A stretch of DNA of 64,000 nucleotides from Flabesymbios commensalis (Eukaryota; Annelida; Polychaeta; Terebellida; Flabelligeridae), in the NCBI GenBank assembly GCA_964017125.1, contig OZ024914.1, positions 23,746,702-23,810,701 of the forward strand, in the 5' to 3' direction. Shown here piece by piece: positions 1 through 12,239 of the stretch. The stretch's first letter is position 1. Every line of letters starts with the position of its first letter. The translations under genes and the position numbers were made by a program. The notes under the pieces were generated by a model. The model was not told the DNA's origin, searched no databases, and worked only from the letters and a program-made list of their open reading frames with translations.

Positions 1-350
1 TACAATAATTTTAATTTTCTCATATGCCGCTAGGTACACGTAGGCCTATAACTTTTGGGTACAGATCGACGCTTAGTAAAGTTGGTAGAATAGGTTTGAC
101 ATTTATTAGCACCAAATTTGCATCTGTCCTGGTGATTTGTATCGATACACCCATGTTTGTTTGCTCCGGCGCTTACCATTACATGTTAACCACACCTCGT
201 TCTTCTAATCGCTTATTAAATATAATATGTAACTTGTGTTTTTTTTATTATAATCTGTAGGAATACTCGGATTGATGACTAAATGCTCAATATGAAATGA
301 AATGAATGGGGTTTTGTGTACATATAGGCTGATAAATAAGATGACACTGC

Positions 351-556
351 CCTCCAGATTTCGAGCCCTGGCGGTCTGAGGTCGAGCACGCTACCTCTCG
401 GTCACGGAGGCTCTACACAATATTGAATCATTACGAATGAGTGGGGGAGAAACATTTTGTTTTTTTGAAACTCGGAGGTCAGAGTCGGGCTCGAACCCGC
501 GATCTCCGACTTTCCAAGCAGGCAGCTTTAACCACGGCACTAAGGCGCCCGCCCAT
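351..556 (-). repeat. Two adjacent tRNA-derived SINE heads
   Basis: On the minus strand two tRNA-like heads lie close together. The upstream one (about 475-556) has an A-box-like stretch TTAGTGCCGTGGTTAAAGC and a B-box GGTTCGAGCCC. The second (about 351-412) has TGACCGAGAGGTAGCGTG and GGGCTCGAAATC. Between them is a shared SINE-type body, seen again at 35676-35795. Neither folds into a clean tRNA with paired acceptor ends, so these are SINE heads rather than tRNA genes. It may be one SINE with two heads or two neighbouring insertions. Confidence 0.6.
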
Positions 557-599
557 AATGCTCAATAAACAACATTAAATCTCAAGCATTGTTCCCTTA

Positions 600-1250
600 T
601 ATTAAAATAAAACTAAATAGCCTTAGCAATTAAAGTGTATTTATATCATTTATATATATTATTGTTGTTGTCCATAAAGAATTAAACATCAATATGTGAC
701 TAACATAAAATATGTATACTAATCATAATAATAGCCAGATTATTTATAGTATTTAACAAACAAAAAATCTGCCCTAGCATTCAAACTGTATAAAACAATT
801 AAATTCTACCTTGTTCTTCTAGTCAGTTTGTTATTAAATATAATATAAATATCCTGTGATTAATGTTATAATCTCTATGGATATCTGGATAACGCAACAT
901 TGGTCAACATACAAGTCTTAAGCATTCTGCTATATTATATATTATTTTAGACTTATTTAAAAAAACTCAGCCTTGGCATTCAAAGTGTCCTTTTACTGAT
1001 TATTTTGTTTTCCAATAAACATTTAAACATATACATCAATATGAGATTAATATTAAATGTTTATATTATATACAATATTAAATATCCACAGTATATATAC
1101 ACTGTAAGCAAAAAATTGGTCTTAGCATCCAAAGTGTCATTTTATATATTTTTTCTTCATAAATATGTAAACATAAACATGAATATGAATATGAGATTCA
1201 CATAAAATTTTCATAATAAATATAATGATAAATATACACAGCATGAGTTA
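600..1250. repeat. AT-rich diverged tandem repeat, unit about 150 bp
   Basis: A motif of the form GCCTTAGCATTCAAAGTGTC recurs near 619, 772, 970 and 1117. It is followed each time by similar AT-rich text containing AAACAT..ACATCAATATGAGATTAA and a run of TATA-like sequence. Spacings are about 147-198 bp, so this is a decayed tandem array of four or so units. A weaker fragment (TTCTTCTAATCGC-TTATTAAATATAATAT) at 200-240 resembles 820-850. No coding potential is visible. Confidence 0.55.
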
Positions 1251-1907
1251 ACTTTATTATAATAGCCTATTGGACGCAAAGATATCTGAATTTTACCGCA
1301 AATTAGAGTTAGCGATAATGACGCGCGTATCCTAAATATGTAGTTTTAAAAAAAAAAATGGCCGTAGGTTTTTTAACGTTTTAACTCTCAGTCCCCTGGA
1401 GACATAATGGGGACACTTTTTGCGAATTAGCTTGCTTCTAAGTACCACACAACAATAATAACAGATTGCCAAACTTGACACATATTTTATAATGTTTGTA
1501 TTTTTTAGGCGCCCATATTGCTAAAAGGGTTGAAAAAAATATTTAAAATGAAATCTGGTCACAAATATTTTTTAGTGACCTACATGTGTATACATATGGC
1601 AGAGGGCTATGAATAAAACAATAGTGAAAATAAGTGAAACTACTACTATTTTAAACAATTTTTCGAATTGCTGTCAATTTTATTTTGGTGTCCTTCTAAA
1701 AAATGGTAAAATGGGCCCTAGTACTTAAAGCGTCCTGTTTGGCAAAAAAGAAACAAAACTCGCTATGTCCCGATGGTCAAGCTAAATAAAAATCGCAGTG
1801 AAAATTTCTTAGCTTTTCTGAGTACGAGGGCTAGATCTGGCTCCCGACCTATCAGACGGCTATCGCAGCCTACGGCATATTATAGGCAAATACACTTCAA
1901 TAACCAG

Positions 1908-2005
1908 AAAACACGAGATGTTGACCCAATGACGGATCATCGTTGGTTTAATGTCTGCAACGCTCGCACAACCTTAAACCAGCATTAGTTCAACATCTCG
2001 TGTTT
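1908..2005. mobile_element. Short (about 98 bp) inverted-repeat element, dispersed family
   Basis: The element begins AAACACGAGATGTTGA and ends TCAACATCTCGTGTTT, a perfect 16-bp inverted pair. The interior holds ATTGGTTTAATG- and CAACGCTCGCA-like text. Related copies occur many times in the window (for example near 5700, 33140, 34140, 34740, 34960, 35370), sharing ends like AACACGAGACGTTG and a core like CAGCGTCGCAGACG. It codes for nothing and behaves like a very short MITE or foldback element. I do not recognise the family. Confidence 0.6.
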
Positions 2006-3960
2006 GCTGTTAGTCCTATGGCATAGTCTACTACCACTGTCACAATGTGAATTAAACGTTCCATAGCATATATAATAGGCCTTAGCTGATAATTTGTAAC
2101 ACTTAGGCCTAAGTCACCACATAATGTCAAGCACTTCTTATAATATGTTCACTGTGCCTATTAACGTATTCAGTAATCGAAATCCCGAAGTAGGCCTAAT
2201 AAACAAGATGTTCTTGAATATAATATGCACTATTCAGACTACGCTGAACTATCCTTGACCTAGTTTTAATGTTGGCATAGGCCTACATGATACAATATTT
2301 TTGTAGCGTAGAAGTTTAGGCCTAACGTTAGGCCTACTAGTATTGAAGGGGCCACATAAATAACTTACTGTAATCAGGTGGTAATGGTTCCAAAGCACAG
2401 AAGACAATGAAGTCAGTAAAAACCAATCACAGATAACAATGTCACATAATGCTATATCTCGTAAACTCACTATAACTATCTGTTTCTGTGAAATAGTTTC
2501 GCGTGCACATATAGACCTATAGGTGAGGAGTTAATAGTAGGCCCTCAACTATAAAAATGACGTTTTTGTCCAGTACATCTTTGGCTATTTTCCATTGAGT
2601 TCAGCTGCAAGTTTTTCCATCTGGCTTAAACGTTGGCTACTAACGCAGGCCTGCTTTTTCAGATCAGATCAGCTGCTGAAATTATCACCCAAAATACCAC
2701 GAAATAGCCAGAATACCACATGATGGCATAGACTATAGTGGCATTCACATTAAAAATCGCATTTTAGGGGGTCCATATGGTGTTACTGATTCACTATTTA
2801 CGTGGAAAGTAGCCTACTCACAATATCGACCTAAAACTGTGAGTCAGTATAAAACATATGTTCTACCTTAACACTAACTTATGTTAATTTGATTAGCTGA
2901 AATAATGCCACAGATTGAACGGGTTAAAATATTACTTGATATAACGTTAGTTACGGTCCGCCACTCAACCAAATAAACAACTTATGTTCGCTGCACGTGG
3001 TACACACGTGGACAAATCAATTAAGTCTGACGGGTTGAGCAGGTTGTTTTAATTGTTAGTTGTGCAGGTGCGTTGTGTATCAATCAGGCTCTGTGATCCA
3101 CTTAGCTTATTGTGTATGCAGGTACCCGCATGAGCTGATCAGCACCCAGCCTTGCAGGTGAGGGGTGGCTGGGGCTCCTGATGGGTAGGAAACATTGCCA
3201 CCATGTGCAATTTGATTGCGCAATTTATTTTCAATTATCAGTTTTGACAAGTGAATTTTGTTGTAAAATAACATTTACCCATTTAGCGTCAATCACAGAT
3301 GTATTATTACTCAATGTAGCCTAAACACGGTAAATGGGAAGTGAACATAATCATTGATTTCATTTCACTTCCTTTCAAACAATAATTTCATGCCAATATA
3401 ATGTAAGGTGCCTTACTTTTATGTACTTTTAATATCACTGTATACGTTGATATATTTGTATTTTTTTTTAATAAATTATTTGATTAGATTTAATATAGTA
3501 CATAACTGGTAAGCAACAATAAGGAAAATGTTGAACAAGATAAGTGAATAGAATGAATTTAAAAACAGTTTTTGTTTGTTTATATAATTATAATTTTGTA
3601 TAATAATAACATTCGGGAATTTATATAGGCCTATTGTGATGCTAACCTGCAGGCGCGTAGCCAGCCGTACGCCAGTACGCACGTGCGTACACATTGTAAG
3701 GGAGAGTAAAAAAAAAATATGACCCATCAAAAAAAGAAGCAACAAGTTAGCAGTCTAGCCTAGTCTACATGTACATGCGCACTTAGCAGTCTATTCTTTA
3801 TGTGGTGTTGCATAAAACGCCGGAAAAGTAGGATACAAATGCAATAGGCCTAAGTGTTTCTCTTTTCAATGACAGTCACAAATTCACGACATGTATGACT
3901 ATAGTGCCGCTAAACGTGCCGTGGACGAACCAACACCGTAAAGATGTGGGACCGTGGATT
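2006..3960. other. Noncoding stretch, no gene seen
   Basis: No open frame with recognisable protein content. The stretch holds many AGGCCT hexamers, simple AT tracts and no clear terminal repeats. Short open frames here look random. Confidence 0.5.
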
Positions 3961-3969
3961 ACTAGAGTC

Positions 3970-4245
3970 TACATTCGTTTTACCCGGGGAAATCATTTTT
4001 TTTCAACCAGGCAGTCAATGAGATCGATATCCACCCCAAGGTGGAAAAATGCTAATAACATTTTTACTGTTTTTTTTTCAAATGAGCTGAGCGTACGATG
4101 TATACAGAATAACCTTTTATTAACCTGATTAATCGAGGCAAGTCTTAGATATGAGCGTCCAAAGAAATGGCCCACTTTTTTACCCTTGAGTGGGCATTAT
4201 AATCTGTGGCAGTTCTGTTTCAGCAACGTAATGGGGCTAATTCTA
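3970..4245. repeat. Dispersed repeat, copy 1 (second copy at 6780-8215)
   Basis: The text ACCCCAAGGTGGAAAAATG near 4040 and ATATGAGCGTCCAAAGAAATG near 4150 recurs with small changes near 6825 and 8070. In the second copy the two halves are separated by about 1.1 kb of inserted sequence. The family is not recognised. Confidence 0.5.
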
Positions 4246-4429
4246 AACGATCTATTTTTGTACCTGCACTGCACTGTGTTAAACAAATGATAGGCTGCAC
4301 AATGACATGTATACATGCATAAATCCCATGCTACACTGACTAGCTTCTCAGACGTGAAGACACTGGTGACAAGAGTGAAATCCCATGCAGGCATTCAACC
4401 ACTGTTATACTAATGCTGGTTCATTGTCC

Positions 4430-4480
4430 ACGACACTGGCCCAACATGAAAACAATTTTGTTTCAACATCTCATGTTTGC
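4430..4480. repeat. Half copy of the short palindromic repeat family
   Basis: Contains CACTGGCCCAACATGAAAAC and TTTCAACATCTCATGTTTGC, matching one end of the 98-bp element at 1908-2005. Confidence 0.4.
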
Positions 4481-5204
4481 TCAGGGCTGATTTATGCCTA
4501 TCACAGCGAATCATGTAACCAGGTAATAATGATCAAATAACGTTTTCGTATAGTGTATATATAGTGTATATATAGTGTATAGTTTCGTTTCCGTGTAAGG
4601 TTATCTGTTTTGTATACTGTCTGGCAGCTGGCATAGTAATAAAAATCATGGATATAGATCTGTATGCCTAAAAATAATAGTTATTTCATCTTTTAACCCC
4701 TCCACATACTCTAGCCTCTAATTATGTATGACTAAAAAAAATTGAGGGCCATTAATTTTTTATTTACAACATGTCCTTCAGACAATTATTTATTTCATGA
4801 AATTTAATTTCAAAATATTTACTTCAAAAACACTCCACCCCCCCCACCCCCTGTCGATTGAGTGGTGGCCCCCTTATGACCAATCACAGAATGTCCAGCT
4901 TAGCTATTATTCGTGCACACAAAGACACTACGTAGACTACATAGTCAAATGCTGGATCCGCCATGTCTGGTTTTTTTTTAAAATTGAGGCTATCTATGGA
5001 TAATCGTACTTGACCGAAAATAATCAGTAGATTTCAATATGTAATCACTGGGTAAAATGATTTAAATTATATTATAACTTGATATAATTCAATTTTTAAT
5101 TTTGTTGCTGTATTCAATTTTGAAATTTTACAAAAAATATTAAAAAAAACTCAAAATTTATAAATCAATATCTTTACCGAAAATACCATCAGATGCCACC
5201 ATTT

Positions 5205-5345
5205 GCGATCTTTTTTTCAAATTTTCCTCGGGGGAGGCACCCCGGACCCGCCACCGTGTCCGCTGGGCTTCGCGCAGCGGGTATGGGGGTTCCCCCCATA
5301 AAATAGCAGCCATGAATTAGGGAAAATCCACTCCCTCCCCGTTTC
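5205..5345. repeat. GC-rich hairpin fragment in AT-rich DNA
   Basis: A sharply GC-rich block with the stem CCGCTGGGCTTCGCGCAGCGG-like sequence (near 5260-5281) and a run of GGGGGTTCCCCCC. Such blocks are typical of repeat tails in marine invertebrates. No ends are visible, so the parent family is not assigned. Confidence 0.35.
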
Positions 5346-5439
5346 GGAAAAGCTCTGTAAATCCGTACCCCTAGCGTTGTGAGTACACATGTTCATAACC
5401 CTGGCTACGCCCCTGACCTGGCTATCAAGTGATGTTGTC

Positions 5440-5510
5440 TGACCGTCTGCTACGTTGGTCCAGCATTCACCCGACGTTGCTTTAATGTATCTTGTTTAAT
5501 GGGTGGCCAT
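5440..5510. repeat. Copy of the short palindromic repeat family
   Basis: Shows GACCGTCTGCTACGTTGGTC and CCGACGTTGCTTTAATGTAT, the same core words as the 98-bp element, without clear ends. Confidence 0.4.
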
Positions 5511-5689
5511 CGAATATAGTTTTATGAATACACGTAGGCCTACATTTGAGTCACTGTGACTGTGTAGGACTGTTATGTATATTAACCCAAGCATGGGATT
5601 GAATGCCTCTTGTTTTTTGGTGCGTAAAAAACACTTGCCAGTCATATCACCCGGCATATCACTCCCCAGCTTCATTCAGTCACACGCTT

Positions 5690-5985
5690 TGGCACAGGCA
5701 TTGCAAACGGTGGGCCAGCGTTACAGACGTTGCCCCAGCAATAATCCAACATTGGTTCAATGCTTAGTGTTTTATGTGCTTAGCTATCATTGGACTGGAA
5801 CATTTTTGGGCCAGCTTTAATGTAAGACAGTGGTGGGACTCAGATGGCAGTCTATACATGTATACGCCTAATCAAGTGCCAGCATATATTGCGTATCGTG
5901 CCTCTATCCAAAATAATATACATGAGGCTTTCAGCCAATGCTAGGCCAGCGTCGCAGACGGTGAGCCAACATTGACTGATATTGT
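5690..5985. repeat. Two neighbouring copies of the short palindromic repeat
   Basis: Copy one (about 5700-5770) has GGTGGGCCAGCGTTACAGAC and CCAACATTGGTTCAATGC. Copy two (about 5936-5985) has GGCCAGCGTCGCAGACGG and GAGCCAACATTGACTG. They share the core CAGCGT.GCAGACG with the copies at 34 kb. Confidence 0.5.
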
Positions 5986-6263
5986 TTCCCGAATTTTATA
6001 AGCAGACTATAAAAGAAAACAATAAAAAAATGAAGTCGAGGGTTGTGGGTCGAGGGGCGATGGGGTCGAGGGGGTTTTCGACATATCCGTTTGGTTTGCG
6101 ACGCAGGTCCAGCGGGAAACCAGCGTTGCAAATTGGTCCTACGTCTCATAAGTTTGCTGGGCATATATGGCTAGAAATTCACTTAATAAGTGACCGACAT
6201 AGCCTATATAGGCCTAATATGGGTGATTGATTGATGTTGACAATAAAAATTATTCATATATTG

Positions 6264-6470
6264 TGGCGCCAGGTTGGCTCATGGCTAACTCAGGGGGTAT
6301 CAGGCTCGAGTCCCACGACGGCCGAAATCTTTCCTTGGTACACACATATGCAGCGACCAAAACTGTTCAAATTCGTGGGATAATGATGACAGAAACATAT
6401 TCATAACCGATTTGCGCCGCATCGAAAAACATAAAGAAATAAAGAAAACAAAATGACCAATATGTCAAAG
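6264..6470 (+). repeat. tRNA-derived SINE-like repeat
   Basis: An A-box-like TTGGCTCATGGCTAACTC is followed 20 or so bases later by a B-box-like GGCTCGAGTCCCAC. An unrelated body and an A-rich tail (AAAGAAATAAAGAAAAC) come next. No acceptor-stem pairing is evident, so this is a SINE rather than a tRNA gene. It differs from the SINE at 351-556. Confidence 0.5.
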
Positions 6471-6842
6471 TTGACATGTAGCCTAAGCGGTCAATAATAA
6501 TAAAAAATATATATAATGTCGTTGATTATTGATGACCACGCATAAATGGATATAAGCCCAATAACTGAGCATTATAATCGCACCTCACATGGTTCACATC
6601 CCCTTTACTGCAGATAAAGATAAGGAGAGACAATAAATACCAGAGAGCCTAGCCCTGAAACATTAGAAATGAAATGTAAAATATTAATCACAATGAAGTA
6701 GGCCTTGTGCAATCATAGTCATAAGGTACCATAGCCGTGTCGTCCTCTCTGAGGCAGTTGATAGATGTATTTGCTTTACCCGAAAATTCAACATGGCGGT
6801 GACTGAGAGCGATCTCGACCCCAAGGTCCGAAAAATCTCCAT

Positions 6843-7966
6843 TATAACTTTTAAATGGTTACCCTCCTAACCCCCATGACCCCCTCGAACCCTCACAAAC
6901 AAACCTCGACCTTCGACGCACAAGCCCCTCGACCCACAACCCCTCGACCCACAACAACAACAAAATATGTGTTACCCCTGATGGTAAACAAATAGCGATC
7001 ACAGCCCGAAAATGGAAACGAAATGTCAGGCAGGCATCCCGTCTAGTAACCAAATATTTCTACTTCAAGTTTCACTCTCATAACAGTGACGCCTGTGGCT
7101 CCGCTCGGAGCGTTGAGTCACTGTACAAGAGTGAACTTCAAGTAGGCCTAATATATATCGAGACGCTACAAGTTCCCGAAGTTCCCACATTCAAAATTAG
7201 TTAACCCGTTCCGGGAACTTCAAGTCACCATGCATATGGGACCCACTGCAGGCTGTTAAATCAATTATGTAATTATTATATATAATTAAGCCTATTCTGT
7301 GAAACACAGGAATTCCTTTATTGGTTACTCAGTGAAAAAAATTCTGTGGTGAAAACAGTGCTACATAGACACCCCTCTCCCTAGCTAAGATTTCAGTCCT
7401 CGGTCAAGCACGAGGTTGCCAGTACAGTCACGCTGGGGCTACCCTCTCCCATACTTCATTGTATCAGCTAGCTCGGTGAGCATGTGCTATTTATAGATTA
7501 TGAGCCCAGTTTCAGGAACATGGGCGCTGTAGCGGGCATCAAAGCAAACACAAGCGGGAATTCACCCAATGTTGTCTCAATACTGGGCCAGCATCTCCAC
7601 AGCTGGTGCAACATTGTCTGCACAGGGACGCTATGACTTGTAAACGCCGCAAGCATATAGGAATAGGATAGCCTATAGGTCTACCGACACAGAATCTATT
7701 ATGCCCTATTCATTGATTTTGGGCCTGATAAAAAAATTGGGCCTACGATATAAATGAAAAGGGCCCATCAATAGGCCTTACACGATTAGGCCTATAAATT
7801 AAACGAAAATTAACCCATTTTTAACTTTGGTTGAGGTGTAATTCGGAAAGGTTGTGGGTCGAGGGGGTTGTGGGTCGAGGGGTTGTGGGTTGAGGGTAGA
7901 AGGTCAAGGGTTGTGGGTCGTGGGGTCGAGGGGGTAATGAAGGTAACCCTTTATAATGACTGTGCA
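6843..7966. mobile_element. About 1.1-kb inserted element with inverted G-rich minisatellite ends
   Basis: The left end carries repeated CCCCTCGACCCACAA units. The right end (7850-7940) carries the inverse, GTTGTGGGTCGAGGGG, repeated about five times. The outer edges GGTTACCCTCCTAACCCCC and GGGGGTAATGAAGGTAACCC are inverted relatives. The block interrupts a dispersed repeat whose uninterrupted copy is at 3970-4245, which supports insertion. A third small patch of the same minisatellite lies at 6038-6078. The class is unknown; a MITE is likely. Confidence 0.5.
7060..7146. repeat. Foldback hairpin, about 86 bp
   Basis: The arm TACTTCAAGTTTCACTCTCA followed by ACAGTGAC pairs with GTCACTGT plus AAGAGTGAACTTCAAGTA. 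The tip contains a second small stem, GCTCCGCTCGGAGC. It could form a near-complete hairpin and is probably a tiny inverted-repeat element. Confidence 0.55.
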
Positions 7967-9332
7967 GGCTGTGGGCTGAGCATGCGGGCATGTAGGCCTA
8001 ACTGAAATGTTACTGATTCTAAGTAAAAAAAACTATTTTCGACCTGATTATTCAAGGGCAAGTCCTTGATATGATCGTCCAAAGAAATGTTACACAATTT
8101 TGTACGGGGTCAATCACTCTCGCTGTCCAGGGCCTGTAAGACATGTGCACATGTCACAGAAAAAGACACTGAGCAGTCAGTATAGGGGTCAATCTGTGGC
8201 CGAAACCTGTTTCAGCCACTAAGGCTAGGTACTAGTCCACCTACAGCCTCCTTCTCAGGGCCACACTAGCACTAGCTGACGCTAGTGGAAGGATAGTGGA
8301 TTTGATGAATGAGAATGGTCCACCTACAAAAGTAGAAACTTGCCTGGTACATTAAAAGTTTGAATTGCTAAAATAGATTAAATCATTTCAACAATAAAAA
8401 ACCCCATAAACTGAAAGAATCTTAATACTCCTTGCAAGGTTTGAATTTGGCTAAAATTGGGTGGTGGGCTAGTTTTTTTAATTGATCAGTTAGTAGGTAC
8501 TAGGTTGCGATGCTCTGTGCACAGGTTGTGTAGGCCCACCCCCATGAGGTAAATTAACCCCAGAAGTAAATGTTTTGAATCAATGATTCGAAACATCACC
8601 TGAAAAAGAGGTGCTTTTTGGGCACACCCCCCCCCCCCCCCCAGCCATTTTTTTCTGTAGGCCTTCTGAGCTGTAATCCCCGGGCTATGATCGTCAATTT
8701 TTTGCTGTACATAATCGCAGCTTGCGGAGAGCATGTATACACAATCAACCCACCACATGATTAAGATGACAAAATCCGAAAGTTCTGTAACTGAGAGAAA
8801 ATTTGAAGTCTATTTCGTTGTTATTAGAGCCCTGCTCCTGCTAAATAAAGCCTGATATTATATATCCTAATTTTAACAGCTGACTGGGTGGAACTGTATA
8901 CCCAAACAATCCAACCACACCTTAACGAATAGCCCTACAGAGTAGTTTTTTATTGCTCTATTATCATTGCCACAATTTCATGCTCCATAAAATTTGTATA
9001 ACACTCTCGCCTCAACATGAAATGGTAGCTACTACAACTCCAGCTTCATCACATATTGTACTCGTTTGAAACAATAATGTATTCACGAAATATAACATAT
9101 AGTGCGAATGATTATCCACAAAACAACTATGGTCAACTATGGTGAATAGTTTCTCTAGATTTTCAAAAACATGAAATATTTCAATTGTATATTTCAATTA
9201 AGAAATGTGTGAATAATGATATCGCTACATGATCAGAACTATACAAAAATGTGTAAGGGGGAAATCATGGACATAATAATGTAGTATAAATCGCGTAGGC
9301 CACATCAATAAGTTATAAAATCGAACTGTGTA
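7967..9332. other. Noncoding stretch with the end of a dispersed repeat and a poly-C tract
   Basis: 7990-8215 continues the dispersed repeat interrupted by the element before it. A run of about 15 C lies at 8628-8642. No gene is seen. Confidence 0.5.
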
Positions 9333-9603
9333 ACCAGGGTTTCCACCAGAAATGTTTGATGGGGGGGGGGGGGTCCACAAGGGTTGGTGGGTCTGGGGAG
9401 AGAAAAAGAATTGGACGGTCTGGCGGAGAAAAAGAATTGGAGTTTCAAATTTTAGTGCTTAAAATGGCCTATTTAAACTGAAATAACAGCAAAATATAGA
9501 AAATACTTTCATTTTCTTTGCCACCAAGGGAGGGGGGGGGGTGATACCCCCCTTAGGTGCTGAGTGGTAGGGGGTCCGTACCCCCACTGGCGGAAATCCT
9601 GGT
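9333..9603. mobile_element. MITE-like element with 17-bp inverted ends
   Basis: Begins ACCAGGGTTTCCACCAG and ends CTGGCGGAAATCCTGGT, an imperfect inverted pair. The interior has two poly-G/poly-C patches and GGGGGTCCGTACCCCC. It has no coding capacity, and no target duplication could be fixed by eye. Confidence 0.55.
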
Positions 9604-12239
9604 ACCTAATAATATTTTTTCTTTGAAATACGTCTACTTTTTATTTGATTTCATTATTTTAATAAGAAAATAACATTATTGCAGGTCATATATAGATAAC
9701 CATGCTGCTGGCCTAATTGACAGCCACAAGTCACAACTCATTGTGGTGTCACTGTGGGGGTCGCACCTGACATGTCGATTGTCCCATGTATCTTTTTTAA
9801 AGAGCAATTGACGATAACAACTCGATAATACAGTCATTTCTGGTGATATGCTGTTGCACCTTCACCACGTCAAGGATCAGACATCGGAATAACAACTATA
9901 AGTGACCTATAATGAGTAGACCTATACTACAATACATTAGGCCTATATAAAATATAAAGGCTTGAATTAGTGATTGATACCATTTTGGCTATTATTTTTT
10001 TAATTTTTTATCTGCTTCTTGATAATCCCGTCTCGCTTGTCAGTCATTTTGTCTCTTATTTTTCGTCATCTGGGTTTCTGGAGTCTCTCTTGCAGGCCTA
10101 CATTGTTTCATCTGGAAGTGTCTCTCGCCAACACAGTGGTATTTGTAGTCACTCTGATATCTTGCTGTTTATCACGCTCGGACCACCATATGCACATGAT
10201 AAAAATTGAGTTTATATTGAAGGGAGTCACAGGTGTAATATGAGATTGGATTAGTGTACAGTCATGAATTTCTTAGTGATTTTTTTGAAGGTTTAGCTAT
10301 ACCGTATTTAATCGAATAATGGCCATAATCAAATAAACGCCTACACCCCTGATTTGAAATAAACCCCACGATATAGCATGTACACTATATATGATAATTA
10401 AATAGCCTACTCTAATACTCCCCCCGCCTCTAATCACAGGGGGTGTTCTTATTAATATGACAAATAAAATGTAGGTATAGGGGCCTAATAATTTATATAG
10501 GCGTAGGCCTATTATAATTCATATTTTCTCCTTAGGGCCTATCTTTTCCTTATAAAAAATGTCAACCCGAAAATTGTTTTATACATAGGGCCTCATAGCG
10601 GTTATGTTGTTATTCGTGTAGACTATTATAACAGTTTCTGATAGTTTCCATATATTTACAGAAATATGAATTAAAGTCTGCTACTTTTCTCATAATCATA
10701 AAATGAGCTACATAAAAAAAGAAGCTTTAACCTATTATAATGACAAAGGCACATAGCTGATACCGGATAGGCCTTATTCCCAAAATGTGCCTGAAAGTTT
10801 ACAACGGGAACATACACTGTGTGTGCTACCATGCGTGCAAAACAAGCATTGATTGTCATAGTCTATCTACTTTACATTAAATAGTTCTCCAAACTATTTC
10901 CATTTAGGTGCTAGCGTAGCATTAACATGGCCCGTTTGTTAATGAGCCAATGGTATAGGAATTGAGAATGTAGACCCCCGCGCCACCCAGCCGGGAGATA
11001 ACCCCCATCACCTTTTCCAATGAGTGGGTTGAGCCAAAGTACCAGGATGACAGACAATGTGGACAAGAGGAAAGATCAACAAACATGATTGGCGGTATTT
11101 TGTGGAGATGTTTTTTTATTTTCTCACTTCACAGCCAGTAACCTCACTCAATTCAATAATCGTCTGAAAATTAAATCGCCCCATCATACAACGTAAGTGA
11201 ATATGTGAAAAAAATCGACCAAAAACGGTAAATATCGATATGAGAGCGAAAAAGCATCCACCACGGTGAAAGGTGAATCCAGGTTTTTTTTATAGTGTAT
11301 ATTATCTGTGACGTTGGTCCTACATTGGCCAAACCAACATAATTTAATTGGTTTGATGCCTGATTTCAAGAACATATGCCAAGAAGGGGGAGATCGTCAA
11401 ACTCATTTGACTGGTCCCTTCTCGTCACCGACGTTTTATAAAACTATAGCTCTATAACTATAGCTCACTGCCCAACCGACGAACAACGACCAGTTAATGT
11501 CATTTAAATATAGCCTAATATCATTCAGGCCAAGCCGTAAGCTACTGTTAGGGTAGGGCCTAAGCTTCTACCATAGAGCTGATCCTGAATTTCAAAACAG
11601 ACACCCAAAAGTTAAACAGCATGAAAATAAAATTAAATCTTACACACAAAGGATTTAACCATGAACATTCGTAATCCAAGCTGTAGATAGCAATCATATT
11701 TTACATGTACTGATTCGAATTCATTAATGTTTTATATCAGCCAATATTCGCATTCGATATTTCTAAAATACTTTCGTCTGCTTATAAACTCGCTCACTTT
11801 GTTGATCAGCTACACAGAAGGAAATCTAATGGTCACATGTATTGTCCCCAAGGCCAATCAAACTCGTGATATTTTATTTTCATGGTGTTTTGGGTGTTTG
11901 TTTTATAATTCGGGATATAAACCCTATGGGACAAGCCCTACCCTAGCAGTAGGGCCTAATATTCGGCTAATTTCAATATTGGTCCACTGTGTATGACAGT
12001 GACCCGTAATTGAAGCAACATTGGCTCAAGGCTTCGTTTTTATATTGAAATGGTTACATATAATAGGCCAATTACTCAGCCCCAACCACATAGGCCTTTG
12101 TCCCTAGTTATACCTCTTTTCATCTCAACAGGCACGTCCTCCACACCACCTATAATGAAACTCTGTTGTCGTGTTGCTATTGTATAAAAACGTGGTATAA
12201 CATTTTGCGGGGGTACTGGCATATCCTTATAAAGCACAA
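9604..12239. other. Noncoding stretch, no gene seen
   Basis: AT-rich sequence with many AGGCCT words. Short open frames have no recognisable protein character. No clear repeat ends were found. Confidence 0.45.

Noticed and set aside
351-6340. tRNA genes
   Set aside because: A/B-box-like words are present but acceptor and anticodon stems do not pair, and bodies match SINE copies.
8628-8642. Poly-C and poly-G tracts (also 9361-9372, 25502-25515, 43711-43722) as regulatory elements
   Set aside because: Simple homopolymers within MITEs or satellites; no further evidence.
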